Of a stretch of 63,564 bases of DNA, positions 56,128-63,564 are shown one piece after another. Position 1 is the first letter of the stretch; each line of letters opens with the position of its first letter. The notes beneath the pieces are model-generated. The model was not told the DNA's origin. It was given only the letters and a program-made list of their open reading frames with translations, and made no database searches. The DNA lies in assembly GCA_947625935.1 (NCBI GenBank), contig CANQQE010000013.1, positions 1-63,564 of the forward strand. Direction: 5' to 3'. Both the position numbers and the translations under genes were made by a program. This DNA comes from an uncultured Muribaculaceae bacterium. GTDB taxonomy: Bacteria; Bacteroidota; Bacteroidia; Bacteroidales; Muribaculaceae.

Positions 56128-57870
56128 ATGTCACTTTCAAATACTGCCGTGCCAAAATACTATGGACAATTCAGAGATGCTGTTATAAGGGGCGAAATTC
56201 CAGTATGCTCCACAATTTCGATGGAGATGAACAGAATCGACGACCTTATACGGAATCCAGGAGTTTGGTACGACGAAGATGCAGTTGAAGGATACATTCG
56301 TTTCTGTGAAAATGAGCTTACTCTTACTGACGGAAGTGACTTGCATCTTTTAGACAGCTTTAAACTATGGGCTGAGGAAATTTATGGTTGGTATTACTTC
56401 GTAAATCGTAGTGTGTACGTGCCTAACAAAAAAGGCGGAGGAAGATACGTAAGAAAGAGTATCAAAAAACGTCTTGTCAATAAACAGTATTTAATAGTAG
56501 CAAGAGGCGCTGCAAAATCTTTGTATGCTTCTTCTCATCACGGCTACGGGTTAACCGTTGACACGTCTTCGACCCACCAAGTTTGCACAGCACCAACTAT
56601 GGATATGGCTGAAGAGACTATGAACCCACTTAGGACTGCCATAGCAAGATCCAGAGGTCCTTTCTTTAAATTTTTGACAGAAGGTTCTTTACACAACACA
56701 ACTGGCGATAGGTCTTTAAGACAAAAATTGGCATCCACAAAGAAGGGAATAGAATGCACGATCACAAATTCGCTTCTTGAGGTTCGTCCAATGTCAATAA
56801 ACAAACTTCAGGGTTTAAGAAACAAGTATTCATCTGTTGATGAGTGGCTGTCAGGTGATACAAGAGAAGATGTCGTTGGCGCTTTGGAGCAAGGAGCTTC
56901 AAAAATTGATGACTACTTAATCTTGGCTACGTCATCAGAGGGAACTGTAAGAAACGGCATCGGAGATGCTATGAAAATTGAGCTTATGCAGATCCTTAGA
57001 GGAGAGTACATAGCCCCAAACGTTTCTATATGGTGGTACAAACTCGACGATGTTAAAGAAGTACCAGATCCTGAGATGTGGGCTAAGGCAAATCCAAATA
57101 TTGGTATAACAGTTAGCTACGAAACCTACCAACTGGACGTTGAAAGAGCAGAGCATTCACCAGCGTCACGAAATGATATTTTGGCAAAGAGATTCGGAAT
57201 ACCGATGGAGGGCTACACGTACTTCTTTACTTATGACGAGACGAAACCGCATAAAGAAAGAAGTTATTGGCAGATGCCTTGCTCGCTCGGAATAGACCTT
57301 TCTCAGGGGGATGACTTCTGTGCTTTTACTTTTATGTTTCCTTTACCAAGGGAATGCTTCGGTATAAAGGTGAGGTCTTATATTTCTGAGAGAACTATGA
57401 TGAATCTCCAACCAGCAATGAGATTGAAGTATCAGGAGTTCATAGACGAGGGGAGTTTAATAGTTCTTCCTGGGACCATTCTTGATATGAATGACGTTTA
57501 CGACGATCTTGATAATATGATTGTAAATTTTGGTTATGATGTCAGATGTGTTGGATATGACCCGTACAATGCAAAAGACTTTATAGCAAGATGGTCTAGT
57601 GAGAACGGACCTTTCGGAATCGAGAAAGTAATCCAAGGAGCAAAAACAGAATCTGTTCCTTTGGGCGAACTTAAAAAAATGGCAGCAGACAGACTTCTGT
57701 TATTTGATGAAGCTCTTATGTCTTTTGCTATGGGAAACTGTGTCGTTCTCGAAGACACAAACGGTAACAGGAAACTATTTAAGCTACGATCAGACCAGAA
57801 GATAGACAACGTATCCGCGATGATGGATGCTTTCGTAGCTTATAAGCTTAATAAAGATGCTTTTGAATAG
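56128..57870 (+). CDS. terL: Terminase large subunit
   Basis: 580 residues. ATPase: R126-GAA-K130-S131 as a deviant Walker A, Walker B SSV-D238-E239, then the coupling region LATSSEGTVRNG. Nuclease: GI-D390-LSQGDD, GY-D478-PYN and MM-D567-AF as the three acidic metal ligands. Full-length for the HK97/P27-type family. It packages the genome into the prohead through the portal, with the small subunit at 54036. Confidence 0.95.
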   Translation: MSLSNTAVPKYYGQFRDAVIRGEIPVCSTISMEMNRIDDLIRNPGVWYDEDAVEGYIRFCENELTLTDGSDLHLLDSFKLWAEEIYGWYYFVNRSVYVPNKKGGGRYVRKSIKKRLVNKQYLIVARGAAKSLYASSHHGYGLTVDTSSTHQVCTAPTMDMAEETMNPLRTAIARSRGPFFKFLTEGSLHNTTGDRSLRQKLASTKKGIECTITNSLLEVRPMSINKLQGLRNKYSSVDEWLSGDTREDVVGALEQGASKIDDYLILATSSEGTVRNGIGDAMKIELMQILRGEYIAPNVSIWWYKLDDVKEVPDPEMWAKANPNIGITVSYETYQLDVERAEHSPASRNDILAKRFGIPMEGYTYFFTYDETKPHKERSYWQMPCSLGIDLSQGDDFCAFTFMFPLPRECFGIKVRSYISERTMMNLQPAMRLKYQEFIDEGSLIVLPGTILDMNDVYDDLDNMIVNFGYDVRCVGYDPYNAKDFIARWSSENGPFGIEKVIQGAKTESVPLGELKKMAADRLLLFDEALMSFAMGNCVVLEDTNGNRKLFKLRSDQKIDNVSAMMDAFVAYKLNKDAFE

Positions 57871-57879
57871 GTGATATTT

Positions 57880-59613
57880 ATGACTTACGAATCAGAACTT
57901 TACCACTATGGGCGAAAAGGTATGAAATGGTATCAGCATATTTACGGTGAAACAGATTCAAGAGCTAAATATTCAATACCGAAAAATACAGAAAAAAATA
58001 TTGGTAAGTGGGGTAAGAGAAGAGATAAGAATGTCTTGTACATAGCCGGATATAGTGGATCCGGAAAAAGCACATTGGCTGAAAAAATAGCAAAGAAGAA
58101 TAATGCAGAAGTAATAAATTTAGATCATTTCTTCGAAAAGAAAAATCAAAAGTACATAAAAGATGGAGATTTCAAAAATTTTATAGAAAAGGAAGTACCA
58201 GATTATCTTAATATGGCTGATAGAAACTTTTTTAAAGATAATATTAAGGAATGGGGAAATCTCGTTGACAGATTTGCTGGTGGAATACAAAAGTATGGGG
58301 AACAGCAATTCTTAAAACAAAAGAAAGTTATAGTCGAGGGAGTTCAGATTGCAGACGGAACGCTTATACCAGATTTATCTTATTATTCAAAGGTCCCAAC
58401 CATATTGGTTGAAACACCAAAAGATGTCTCTATGAAAAGATCCGCATCTAGGGACAGTAACATAAATGACAGAATAGCCGACTACGATGCCTATGAAAAG
58501 AGATTAAACGAATTTAGAAACATTATTAACAATAAAATTATTGAGAAAAAATTAGGCTCATTTAACAAAAGATCCATAAGTCAGGATCAAATAAAAGAAT
58601 TGAAGACGAAACAACCGAATCTTAAGCATATTAAAACAGGCGCTAACACTCGAGGCTTTATATTCACAAAGAATGGAGAACCTCAAGCAGTTATAAACAC
58701 AGAAAAGAAACAAGACGGAATTTGGATTCAGGGACTCGAAGTATTCGAAAAGGCCAAAGGTCAAGGTCTTTCTTATGAGTTACTAGATGTGGCAACAAAA
58801 GAGTTAGGAGCTACTAAGTTGTCTGTTAATAAAAGGAATAAGATTGCAAAAAATATTTATGACAAATACGGATTTGAAACTTTTAAAGAGGATGATAGTA
58901 TGTATTATATGAAAAAAGAAAATGAATTAAAACATTATGATTCAGAACTTTACCACTACGGAATCCTCGGAATGAAATGGGGTGTAAGACGTTATCAGCC
59001 ATATCCATCTGGATATTCTGGAAATGGAAAAGAGGTGGGAGACGCGGCTGTAGCTGCAAAAGCAAATAAAATAGCAGTAGCAAATTTTAAAAAAGCTACT
59101 TTTGAGTTGGATTCAAAAGATGAAAATAAAAGAAAAGAAGCCATAGAGCAAATGGATAGGGCGTTTAAATATATGAAAGAAGGCACAGATGTTAAGGACC
59201 TTTATATAAAAACACTCAAAAGAGACGAACAAATTACAGGAGCTGTTAGATCAGCGGCAATAGTAGCAGGATTGACCGTCGCTAGATTTGCTTTAGGCTC
59301 TGTTGGAGAAAAAGCCGTTTCGTCGGTAGTCTCCAACACAAACGTAGGCGAAAAAATAATTGATAAAGTTGTTAAACAGAATAACATTACCATCGGAGGA
59401 GATACAGTTACTGGAAAAGTAGCAAAAGCATTGAAACAAAGTAGGGATTATGGAGATATATTCGAAGAAGTTCCTAGTAGATATTCAGATAGTTTAGAAT
59501 TCTTAACGGGTAACGGATCAATGTCTTTGTATGCGTTAAATGACGCCCAACTTACAGAGCTGTCTCGAAAAGCTACAGTGTTTGCTGACATAATGAAACC
59601 GAAGGGCTATTAA
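57880..59613 (+). CDS. Tagged P-loop kinase - GNAT acetyltransferase - tagged helical protein (fusion)
   Basis: 577 residues from ATG 57880 (GGTGAT upstream). Tag 1 [21 protein letters not shown] at 4-24. P-loop kinase about 50-230: Walker A G57-YSGSGK63-ST, then INLDHFFE and [15 protein letters not shown] about 250-347: the acetyl-CoA loop [12 protein letters not shown], then the strand [17 protein letters not shown]. Tag 2 [19 protein letters not shown] near 354-373, followed by a helical and hydrophobic domain like that of the product of 61072. Two enzymes and two tags in one chain suggest a polyprotein or fused virion effectors. Substrates unknown. Confidence 0.7.
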   Translation: MTYESELYHYGRKGMKWYQHIYGETDSRAKYSIPKNTEKNIGKWGKRRDKNVLYIAGYSGSGKSTLAEKIAKKNNAEVINLDHFFEKKNQKYIKDGDFKNFIEKEVPDYLNMADRNFFKDNIKEWGNLVDRFAGGIQKYGEQQFLKQKKVIVEGVQIADGTLIPDLSYYSKVPTILVETPKDVSMKRSASRDSNINDRIADYDAYEKRLNEFRNIINNKIIEKKLGSFNKRSISQDQIKELKTKQPNLKHIKTGANTRGFIFTKNGEPQAVINTEKKQDGIWIQGLEVFEKAKGQGLSYELLDVATKELGATKLSVNKRNKIAKNIYDKYGFETFKEDDSMYYMKKENELKHYDSELYHYGILGMKWGVRRYQPYPSGYSGNGKEVGDAAVAAKANKIAVANFKKATFELDSKDENKRKEAIEQMDRAFKYMKEGTDVKDLYIKTLKRDEQITGAVRSAAIVAGLTVARFALGSVGEKAVSSVVSNTNVGEKIIDKVVKQNNITIGGDTVTGKVAKALKQSRDYGDIFEEVPSRYSDSLEFLTGNGSMSLYALNDAQLTELSRKATVFADIMKPKGY

Positions 59614-59625
59614 AGGGTGATAAAA

Positions 59626-60273
59626 ATGAGTCAATTACAACATTCAGCCAAGGGAACTTCTTGGACCAAAAAAGATCATAAATACATCAAGAAGGAAAAT
59701 GGCAAATACTATTATAGACCAGAAAGTTACAAAACAGAGAAGGATAAGGATTCTTCCTCTGACCAAACCAGTGACAAATCAAAAAGTTTATTAAGACCAG
59801 AATTAACAGATTTCTATATGAAGAACCAAGTTCCGAGGGGCGATATGGCTGGAATGGTATGGATAGGAACAGACAAAGAATCCGGAGCCCAGATGTATAT
59901 GTATCCCAATGGCTATAGAGAAAAATTGAAAAAAGAGCGTTATAAGGAATATCCATCAAAAGCAGGAGAGGCTATCAGGAACACCAGTGACAATATTATG
60001 AACGGGGCTAAGGCTTTGGGCAAGGCAATAAACAAGCTTTCTGAAGTAACAATGACGAAGGATTACGTTACTATACAGAACGAACAAGGCCAGCGTGTTA
60101 TGATACCGAAAAAAGAGATTGATGAGTACACCGAGTTGTACAAGAAGAGCACTGGAAAAGATGTTCAAATAGTTCATTCAGCAAAAGGTACGACTTGGTC
60201 AAAAGAAGATCATAAGTACATCAAGAAGGTAGATGGCAAGTATTTCTACTCTGTAAAAAAAACGCCAATGTGA
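59626..60273 (+). CDS. Virion-type protein with HSAKGTTW tags at both ends
   Basis: 215 residues from ATG 59626 (AAAGGGTGAT upstream). The N-terminal LQHSAKGTSWTKKDHKYIKK and C-terminal IVHSAKGTTWSKEDHKYIKK are near-identical copies of about 27 residues. The middle contains DFYMKNQVPRGDMAGMVWIGTDKESGAQMYMYPNGYREKLKKERY and a helical region. Related in style to the ELYH tag proteins around it. Function unknown. Confidence 0.65.
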   Translation: MSQLQHSAKGTSWTKKDHKYIKKENGKYYYRPESYKTEKDKDSSSDQTSDKSKSLLRPELTDFYMKNQVPRGDMAGMVWIGTDKESGAQMYMYPNGYREKLKKERYKEYPSKAGEAIRNTSDNIMNGAKALGKAINKLSEVTMTKDYVTIQNEQGQRVMIPKKEIDEYTELYKKSTGKDVQIVHSAKGTTWSKEDHKYIKKVDGKYFYSVKKTPM

Positions 60274-61058
60274 GTGATAAGCAAGCTGCCAAAGATCCAG
60301 AAATGGAAGAGTACGAAAGACAGTTTGATGAACTTGCAGAGCAGATAGGCCAGGATAACGCCAATCAGATTCTTAGATACTACAAGAACATAGAAATGCG
60401 ACAGGTAGGATCACAAGGAACAGCTGAGGATTATGACGCCGCTGTGAAGAGAGCTTATCAGGATATGCTGAGAGTAGCAGAGAATGCTAAAAGACCTCAA
60501 CCGCAATCTCAACAGCCTCAGTCTCAAGAAACGAAGAACCAACAAGCAACTACTGAGACTCCAAAGACAACAGAGTCAAAAGAGACTTCTACTCAAAATT
60601 CAAAATCAGACGCAATAAAGAAAGCCGCGGACGATTTAAAGAGTATTAGTAGCACCAGCAAAGAAGAGATAAAAGAGAAGGCTAAGACAGCAGCGAAAGA
60701 CGTTGGACAAAAGGCTGCTCAAAAAGCTCAAGAAGAAGCTATGAAGAAAGCGAGAGAAGTTCTGGCAGAAAACAACAAGAAGAAACAAAAAGAAGCAGAA
60801 ACCCAGAAGAAAGTTCAAGAGGCTACGAAGTCAGCTGCAAAGAGACTGGCTTCATCAGCGCAAACAAAGCAAGCAAATAGCGCTTTTGATTCTTTTGTTT
60901 CTAGTCATTTCCCCAAGGACGATAGGACCCCTCTCGGAAAAACGGTTGATAAGTATACCTCTAAGGTAAAAAATACTGTCAAGAAGATAAAAGACGAAAC
61001 AATTATTGATGAGGTTCTCACTTTGGCGGCCATAGCTGCTTTCAAAGCTTTATTATAG
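60270..61058 (+). CDS. Coiled-coil, Gln/Ala/Lys-rich protein; possible scaffold
   Basis: 262 residues from GTG 60270, which overlaps the previous stop and has no clear ribosome binding site, so translation is probably coupled. Acidic start, Pro/Gln/Thr-rich linker (about 75-115), long Lys/Ala helix (about 115-205), and a hydrophobic C-terminus (VLTLAAIAAFKALL). No tag. Scaffold or internal virion protein is a guess. Confidence 0.55.
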   Translation: MSDKQAAKDPEMEEYERQFDELAEQIGQDNANQILRYYKNIEMRQVGSQGTAEDYDAAVKRAYQDMLRVAENAKRPQPQSQQPQSQETKNQQATTETPKTTESKETSTQNSKSDAIKKAADDLKSISSTSKEEIKEKAKTAAKDVGQKAAQKAQEEAMKKAREVLAENNKKKQKEAETQKKVQEATKSAAKRLASSAQTKQANSAFDSFVSSHFPKDDRTPLGKTVDKYTSKVKNTVKKIKDETIIDEVLTLAAIAAFKALL

Positions 61059-61071
61059 TAAGGAGGATTTT

Positions 61072-61725
61072 ATGGATTACGAATCAGAACTTTATCATTA
61101 TGGAATCCTCGGAATGAAATGGGGTATAAGACGCTATCAGCCGTATCCAGATGGACAGAAGAAAGGGAAAGAGATCGGCGAAGCAAAATTAGCTAAAATG
61201 AACGAAAAAATAGCTAAAAGGAATCTTAAGAAAGCAGCTTTTGAAAGAACATCTAAAATTCCAGACGTTTACGATAGAGCAATGAGTGAGATTTCTCAGG
61301 CTAAAAAGATAATAGGCAAGGACCAGGTTGAGAGAATAATGAACAAGGAAATTGCTAGGGATACGACAGTTACAAAAGCTGTGTTAACAACCGCTCACGT
61401 TGCCAGAGCAGCTTATCTCGGAACTTTTGTTTTGGGTTCTTTGTCAGGAGCCATAACACGAGTCACAGTAAGTGCTATGGAGGGAATTATTAACAATCCA
61501 CAAGTTCAGCAAGCTGCTGGTGCTGCTCTAAAAGCCCTAGCCGCCAATCCAAACGTAGAGCAGTTAATAAGAGATGCTGGATTAAAATGGCTTTCGCAAA
61601 CAAGTGGTTATTCAGAAGCGGAATTACTTAATAGTGCTAGTTATCTTAATGACGGTATAAAGGCTTACAATGCAGCTTTGGGCGATCAGTATGGTTATCA
61701 CGTACCAACAATTCCAGGAGTTTAG
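61072..61725 (+). CDS. Tagged helical-hydrophobic virion-type protein
   Basis: 217 residues. Tag [25 protein letters not shown] at 4-28. A charged helical part follows (AKMNEKIAKRNLKKAAFERTSK), then hydrophobic segments (AVLTTAHVARAAYLGTFVLGSLSG). Paralogous to the C-terminal part of the product of 57880 and to the product of 61738. It could form a membrane-inserting pore on DNA entry; inferred only. Confidence 0.65.
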   Translation: MDYESELYHYGILGMKWGIRRYQPYPDGQKKGKEIGEAKLAKMNEKIAKRNLKKAAFERTSKIPDVYDRAMSEISQAKKIIGKDQVERIMNKEIARDTTVTKAVLTTAHVARAAYLGTFVLGSLSGAITRVTVSAMEGIINNPQVQQAAGAALKALAANPNVEQLIRDAGLKWLSQTSGYSEAELLNSASYLNDGIKAYNAALGDQYGYHVPTIPGV

Positions 61726-61737
61726 GAGGGTTAATAA

Positions 61738-62145
61738 ATGAATAGTAAAGAGTTATATCACCACGGAATTCTTGGACAGAAATGGTACGTGCGTAGATAC
61801 CAACCCTATCCTGATAACTACGATGGAAAAGGACGTTATATCGGCGGCAACAAGTGGGATGTCAAAAGAAAGAATAAAATAGAAAAAGTTGCAAAGTACA
61901 ACACGAAGAAAGCAGCTTTTGATATAAAGTCCAAGGATAAAGATCGTCGTAAAGAAGGGCAAGAGCAGCTAAACAAAGCAATGAAGATAATTGGTGATCG
62001 GCAGATTCAAGAGATCATCAAGAAAGAGAGAGCTAAGGACACAGCCATAACGATCTACGGAGTTGCGACAGCCGCTAGTACGACATTTATGGTAGCCAAA
62101 GCAATCCAACAGGCAGCTGTGGCAGTTGCAAATGTGTTAATTTGA
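61738..62145 (+). CDS. Tagged helical-hydrophobic virion-type protein (short paralogue)
   Basis: 135 residues. Tag [24 protein letters not shown] at 4-27, then the KAAF-containing helix and a C-terminal hydrophobic stretch (ITIYGVATAASTTFMVAKAIQQAAVAVANVLI). A shortened version of the product of 61072. Confidence 0.65.
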   Translation: MNSKELYHHGILGQKWYVRRYQPYPDNYDGKGRYIGGNKWDVKRKNKIEKVAKYNTKKAAFDIKSKDKDRRKEGQEQLNKAMKIIGDRQIQEIIKKERAKDTAITIYGVATAASTTFMVAKAIQQAAVAVANVLI

Positions 62146-62158
62146 ATGAGTGATATTT

Positions 62159-62968
62159 ATGTATACTTCGGAACTTTACCATTACGGTCGGAAGGGTATG
62201 AAATGGTACCAGCATATTTATGGCGAAGAAGATTCAAGAGGAAAATACAACAAATATGTCGATGAATATAATAGTCTCCCTTTGCAGATCAAGAAACGTA
62301 TCAAAAAACACTATAAAGAATTAGAAAATTTTAAAAACCCAGAAGATAAAGAGCTTAAAACAAAACGCCATACAGTGCCAAAAGGAACAGTTTTAAAATC
62401 GTATCGAGATGACAATACTGGCGTAATGAGAGCAGTGTATAAAGATCTCGATTCTGATTTCTTAAAAGGTCCTTTAAAAGCTTATAAAGAAAGAACGTTT
62501 ATTACTAACAGACCTCTTGTCATTGCCGGAAAAAAAGAGCTAAGAGAAGAAATAATGAAAATATATAACAAAGAGCTAGAAAGAACTCTTAAAAAAGTTG
62601 CGAAACAGAAGGTAAAAGATGATTTTGGTCCTTTTTCAAACAAAGAACTAACTTATAAGGAGTATTATAAAATAGTAATGAACGACATAACAAGAAATAC
62701 AGTACAGAATTTGGAAGCATCACCAAAAACCAAAAAACTTCTGATAGAAAATTTAAGATCTCAGGGGTATGACGGCTTTACAGAAATAGGATTGTCGACG
62801 GATTCCGCGGATTATACTGATCCTTTGGTACTGTTTGAAAACCCAGCGAAATCGTCAATAGCTGGGTCGCCATATAGATACAAAGATAGTCGTGAAGTAT
62901 CGAAGAAAGAACAAGAATTATCTGAAAAGAAATACTACGAAAAACGTTATAATGAACATAATGACTAA
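62159..62968 (+). CDS. Tagged protein with ADP-ribosyltransferase-like domain
   Basis: 269 residues from ATG 62159. Tag [27 protein letters not shown] at 4-30, nearly identical to tag 1 of the product of 57880. The rest (VPKGTVLKSYRDDNTGVMRAVYKD ... LIENLRSQGYDGFTEIG ... TDPLVLFENPAKSSI) resembles the ART-like domains in phage head and polyvalent proteins, where a GYDG...VLF block closes the fold. I cannot identify a catalytic Glu with confidence. Likely a delivered host-modifying enzyme. Confidence 0.5.
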   Translation: MYTSELYHYGRKGMKWYQHIYGEEDSRGKYNKYVDEYNSLPLQIKKRIKKHYKELENFKNPEDKELKTKRHTVPKGTVLKSYRDDNTGVMRAVYKDLDSDFLKGPLKAYKERTFITNRPLVIAGKKELREEIMKIYNKELERTLKKVAKQKVKDDFGPFSNKELTYKEYYKIVMNDITRNTVQNLEASPKTKKLLIENLRSQGYDGFTEIGLSTDSADYTDPLVLFENPAKSSIAGSPYRYKDSREVSKKEQELSEKKYYEKRYNEHND

Positions 62969-62994
62969 TTTCTATGATTTAGGAGAAATTCAAA

Positions 62995-63564
62995 ATGGCG
63001 ATAATATTTAACAGATTTAAAAATGCTATAAGCGCATTTATGGGTAGAGACCCCACAACAGTGCCTTACTATGAGTATGGATCTGGTAGTGCATACAGAC
63101 CGGCACCTAGACTTTCGACGAATACACTTCGTTCAATTGTTACCTCTGTCTATAACCAGATAGCGGTAGACGCAGCTGCTATAGACATAAAACACGTTAG
63201 ACTTGAAGAAGAAAAATACAAGGAAACCATATATGACTCGCTAAACAGAGTCTTGTCAAAAGAAGCCAACATAGACCAAACAGGAAGGAAGCTCATACAG
63301 TATGCTGTACTGTCTATGCTCGACGAGGGTGTTGTAGCATTGATACCGACATTAGCTGATGTATCTGATATTTTCAATGAGCATCCAAATAAAATTTATG
63401 AGGTCAGAGTTGCAAAAATAGTAGAATGGTTTCCTCGTCATATACGTGTTGAAGTTTATAATGACTTAACTGGACAGCCAGTTCAATTGGTTTATAAGAA
63501 AGAAATTTGTCCAATTATTGAAAATCCATTTTATAACATTATGAACGAACCTAACTCAACAGCA
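62995..63564 (+). CDS. Portal protein (3' partial)
   Basis: 190 residues visible from ATG 62995 (TTAGGAGAAATT upstream); the frame runs off the right edge. FKNAISAFMGRDPTTVPYYEYGSG...LSTNTLRSIVTSVYNQIAVDAAAIDIKHVRL...LSKEANIDQTGRKLIQYAVLSMLDEGVVALIP is typical of HK97-type portals. The dodecamer docks the terminase and carries DNA into the head. With the capsid gene cut at the left edge, it suggests the genome continues from here to position 1. Confidence 0.85.
   Translation, partial: MAIIFNRFKNAISAFMGRDPTTVPYYEYGSGSAYRPAPRLSTNTLRSIVTSVYNQIAVDAAAIDIKHVRLEEEKYKETIYDSLNRVLSKEANIDQTGRKLIQYAVLSMLDEGVVALIPTLADVSDIFNEHPNKIYEVRVAKIVEWFPRHIRVEVYNDLTGQPVQLVYKKEICPIIENPFYNIMNEPNSTA

Noticed and set aside
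1-63564. Stop-codon recoding (alternative genetic code)
   Set aside because: Large genes (tape measure, replisome, terminase) read through with the standard code and end at normal stops with the next ribosome site in place.

Overview
The window is almost certainly most of the genome of a long-tailed, HK97-type double-stranded DNA phage (siphovirus) of a low-GC Firmicute, most likely a gut Clostridium-type host. I infer the host from the AT-rich sequence, the strong AGGAGG-type ribosome binding sites, the GH25 lysozyme with a CW_7-like repeat, and the small-holin lysis module. Every gene I accept is on the plus strand. The left edge cuts a prohead protease/major capsid reading frame and the right edge cuts the portal gene. 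If the genome is circular or permuted, only the rest of the portal and the protease domain are missing. I see no integrase, no excisionase and no rRNA.

Layout. (1) 1-15.3 kb: capsid protein, head-tail joining proteins, tail tube, tail chaperones, a displaced lysozyme and HK97 gp10-like protein, a 2463-residue tape measure, distal tail protein, holin-like lysis proteins. (2) 15.3-24.5 kb: low-complexity and fibre-like proteins, baseplate and tail-tip proteins (Gp37-like), a small zincin and receptor-binding candidates. (3) 24.5-41.9 kb: about 45 short early genes, many with one membrane segment or Cys clusters. They are punctuated by terminator hairpins and a repeated promoter-like element, TTCGCA-N14-TATAAT-RGAAA. 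(4) 41.9-42.5 kb: an AT-rich iteron-bearing region, probably the replication origin. (5) 42.5-50.5 kb: replication and recombination genes, headed by one 1328-residue protein that combines SF3 helicase, archaeo-eukaryotic primase (PrimPol) and family B DNA polymerase, then a tRNA-like RNA, an SSB-like protein, an SF2 helicase and two nucleases. (6) 50.5-53.4 kb: a 949-residue protein with the RNA-polymerase active-site signature ADFDGD. (7) 53.7-63.6 kb: structured packaging region, small terminase, HNH nuclease, connector, large terminase, a cassette of proteins carrying a shared tag (ELYHYGxxGMKWG or HSAKGTTW), then portal.

How the parts may work together. The promoter-like element occurs 23 times, only between 24.5 and 49.7 kb, and so marks an early regulon. 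The late genes lack it. The tagged proteins include a P-loop kinase joined to a GNAT acetyltransferase, an ADP-ribosyltransferase-like protein, helical proteins with hydrophobic C-termini, and the RNA-polymerase-like protein (its N-terminus is DELMHVG). The same short L-x-H-[A/S] pattern recurs several times in the removable N-terminal part of the capsid polyprotein. My main hypothesis is that this pattern directs proteins into the prohead and is cut by the prohead protease. The phage would then deliver an RNA polymerase and host-modifying enzymes together with its DNA. This is inference from sequence pattern and needs testing.
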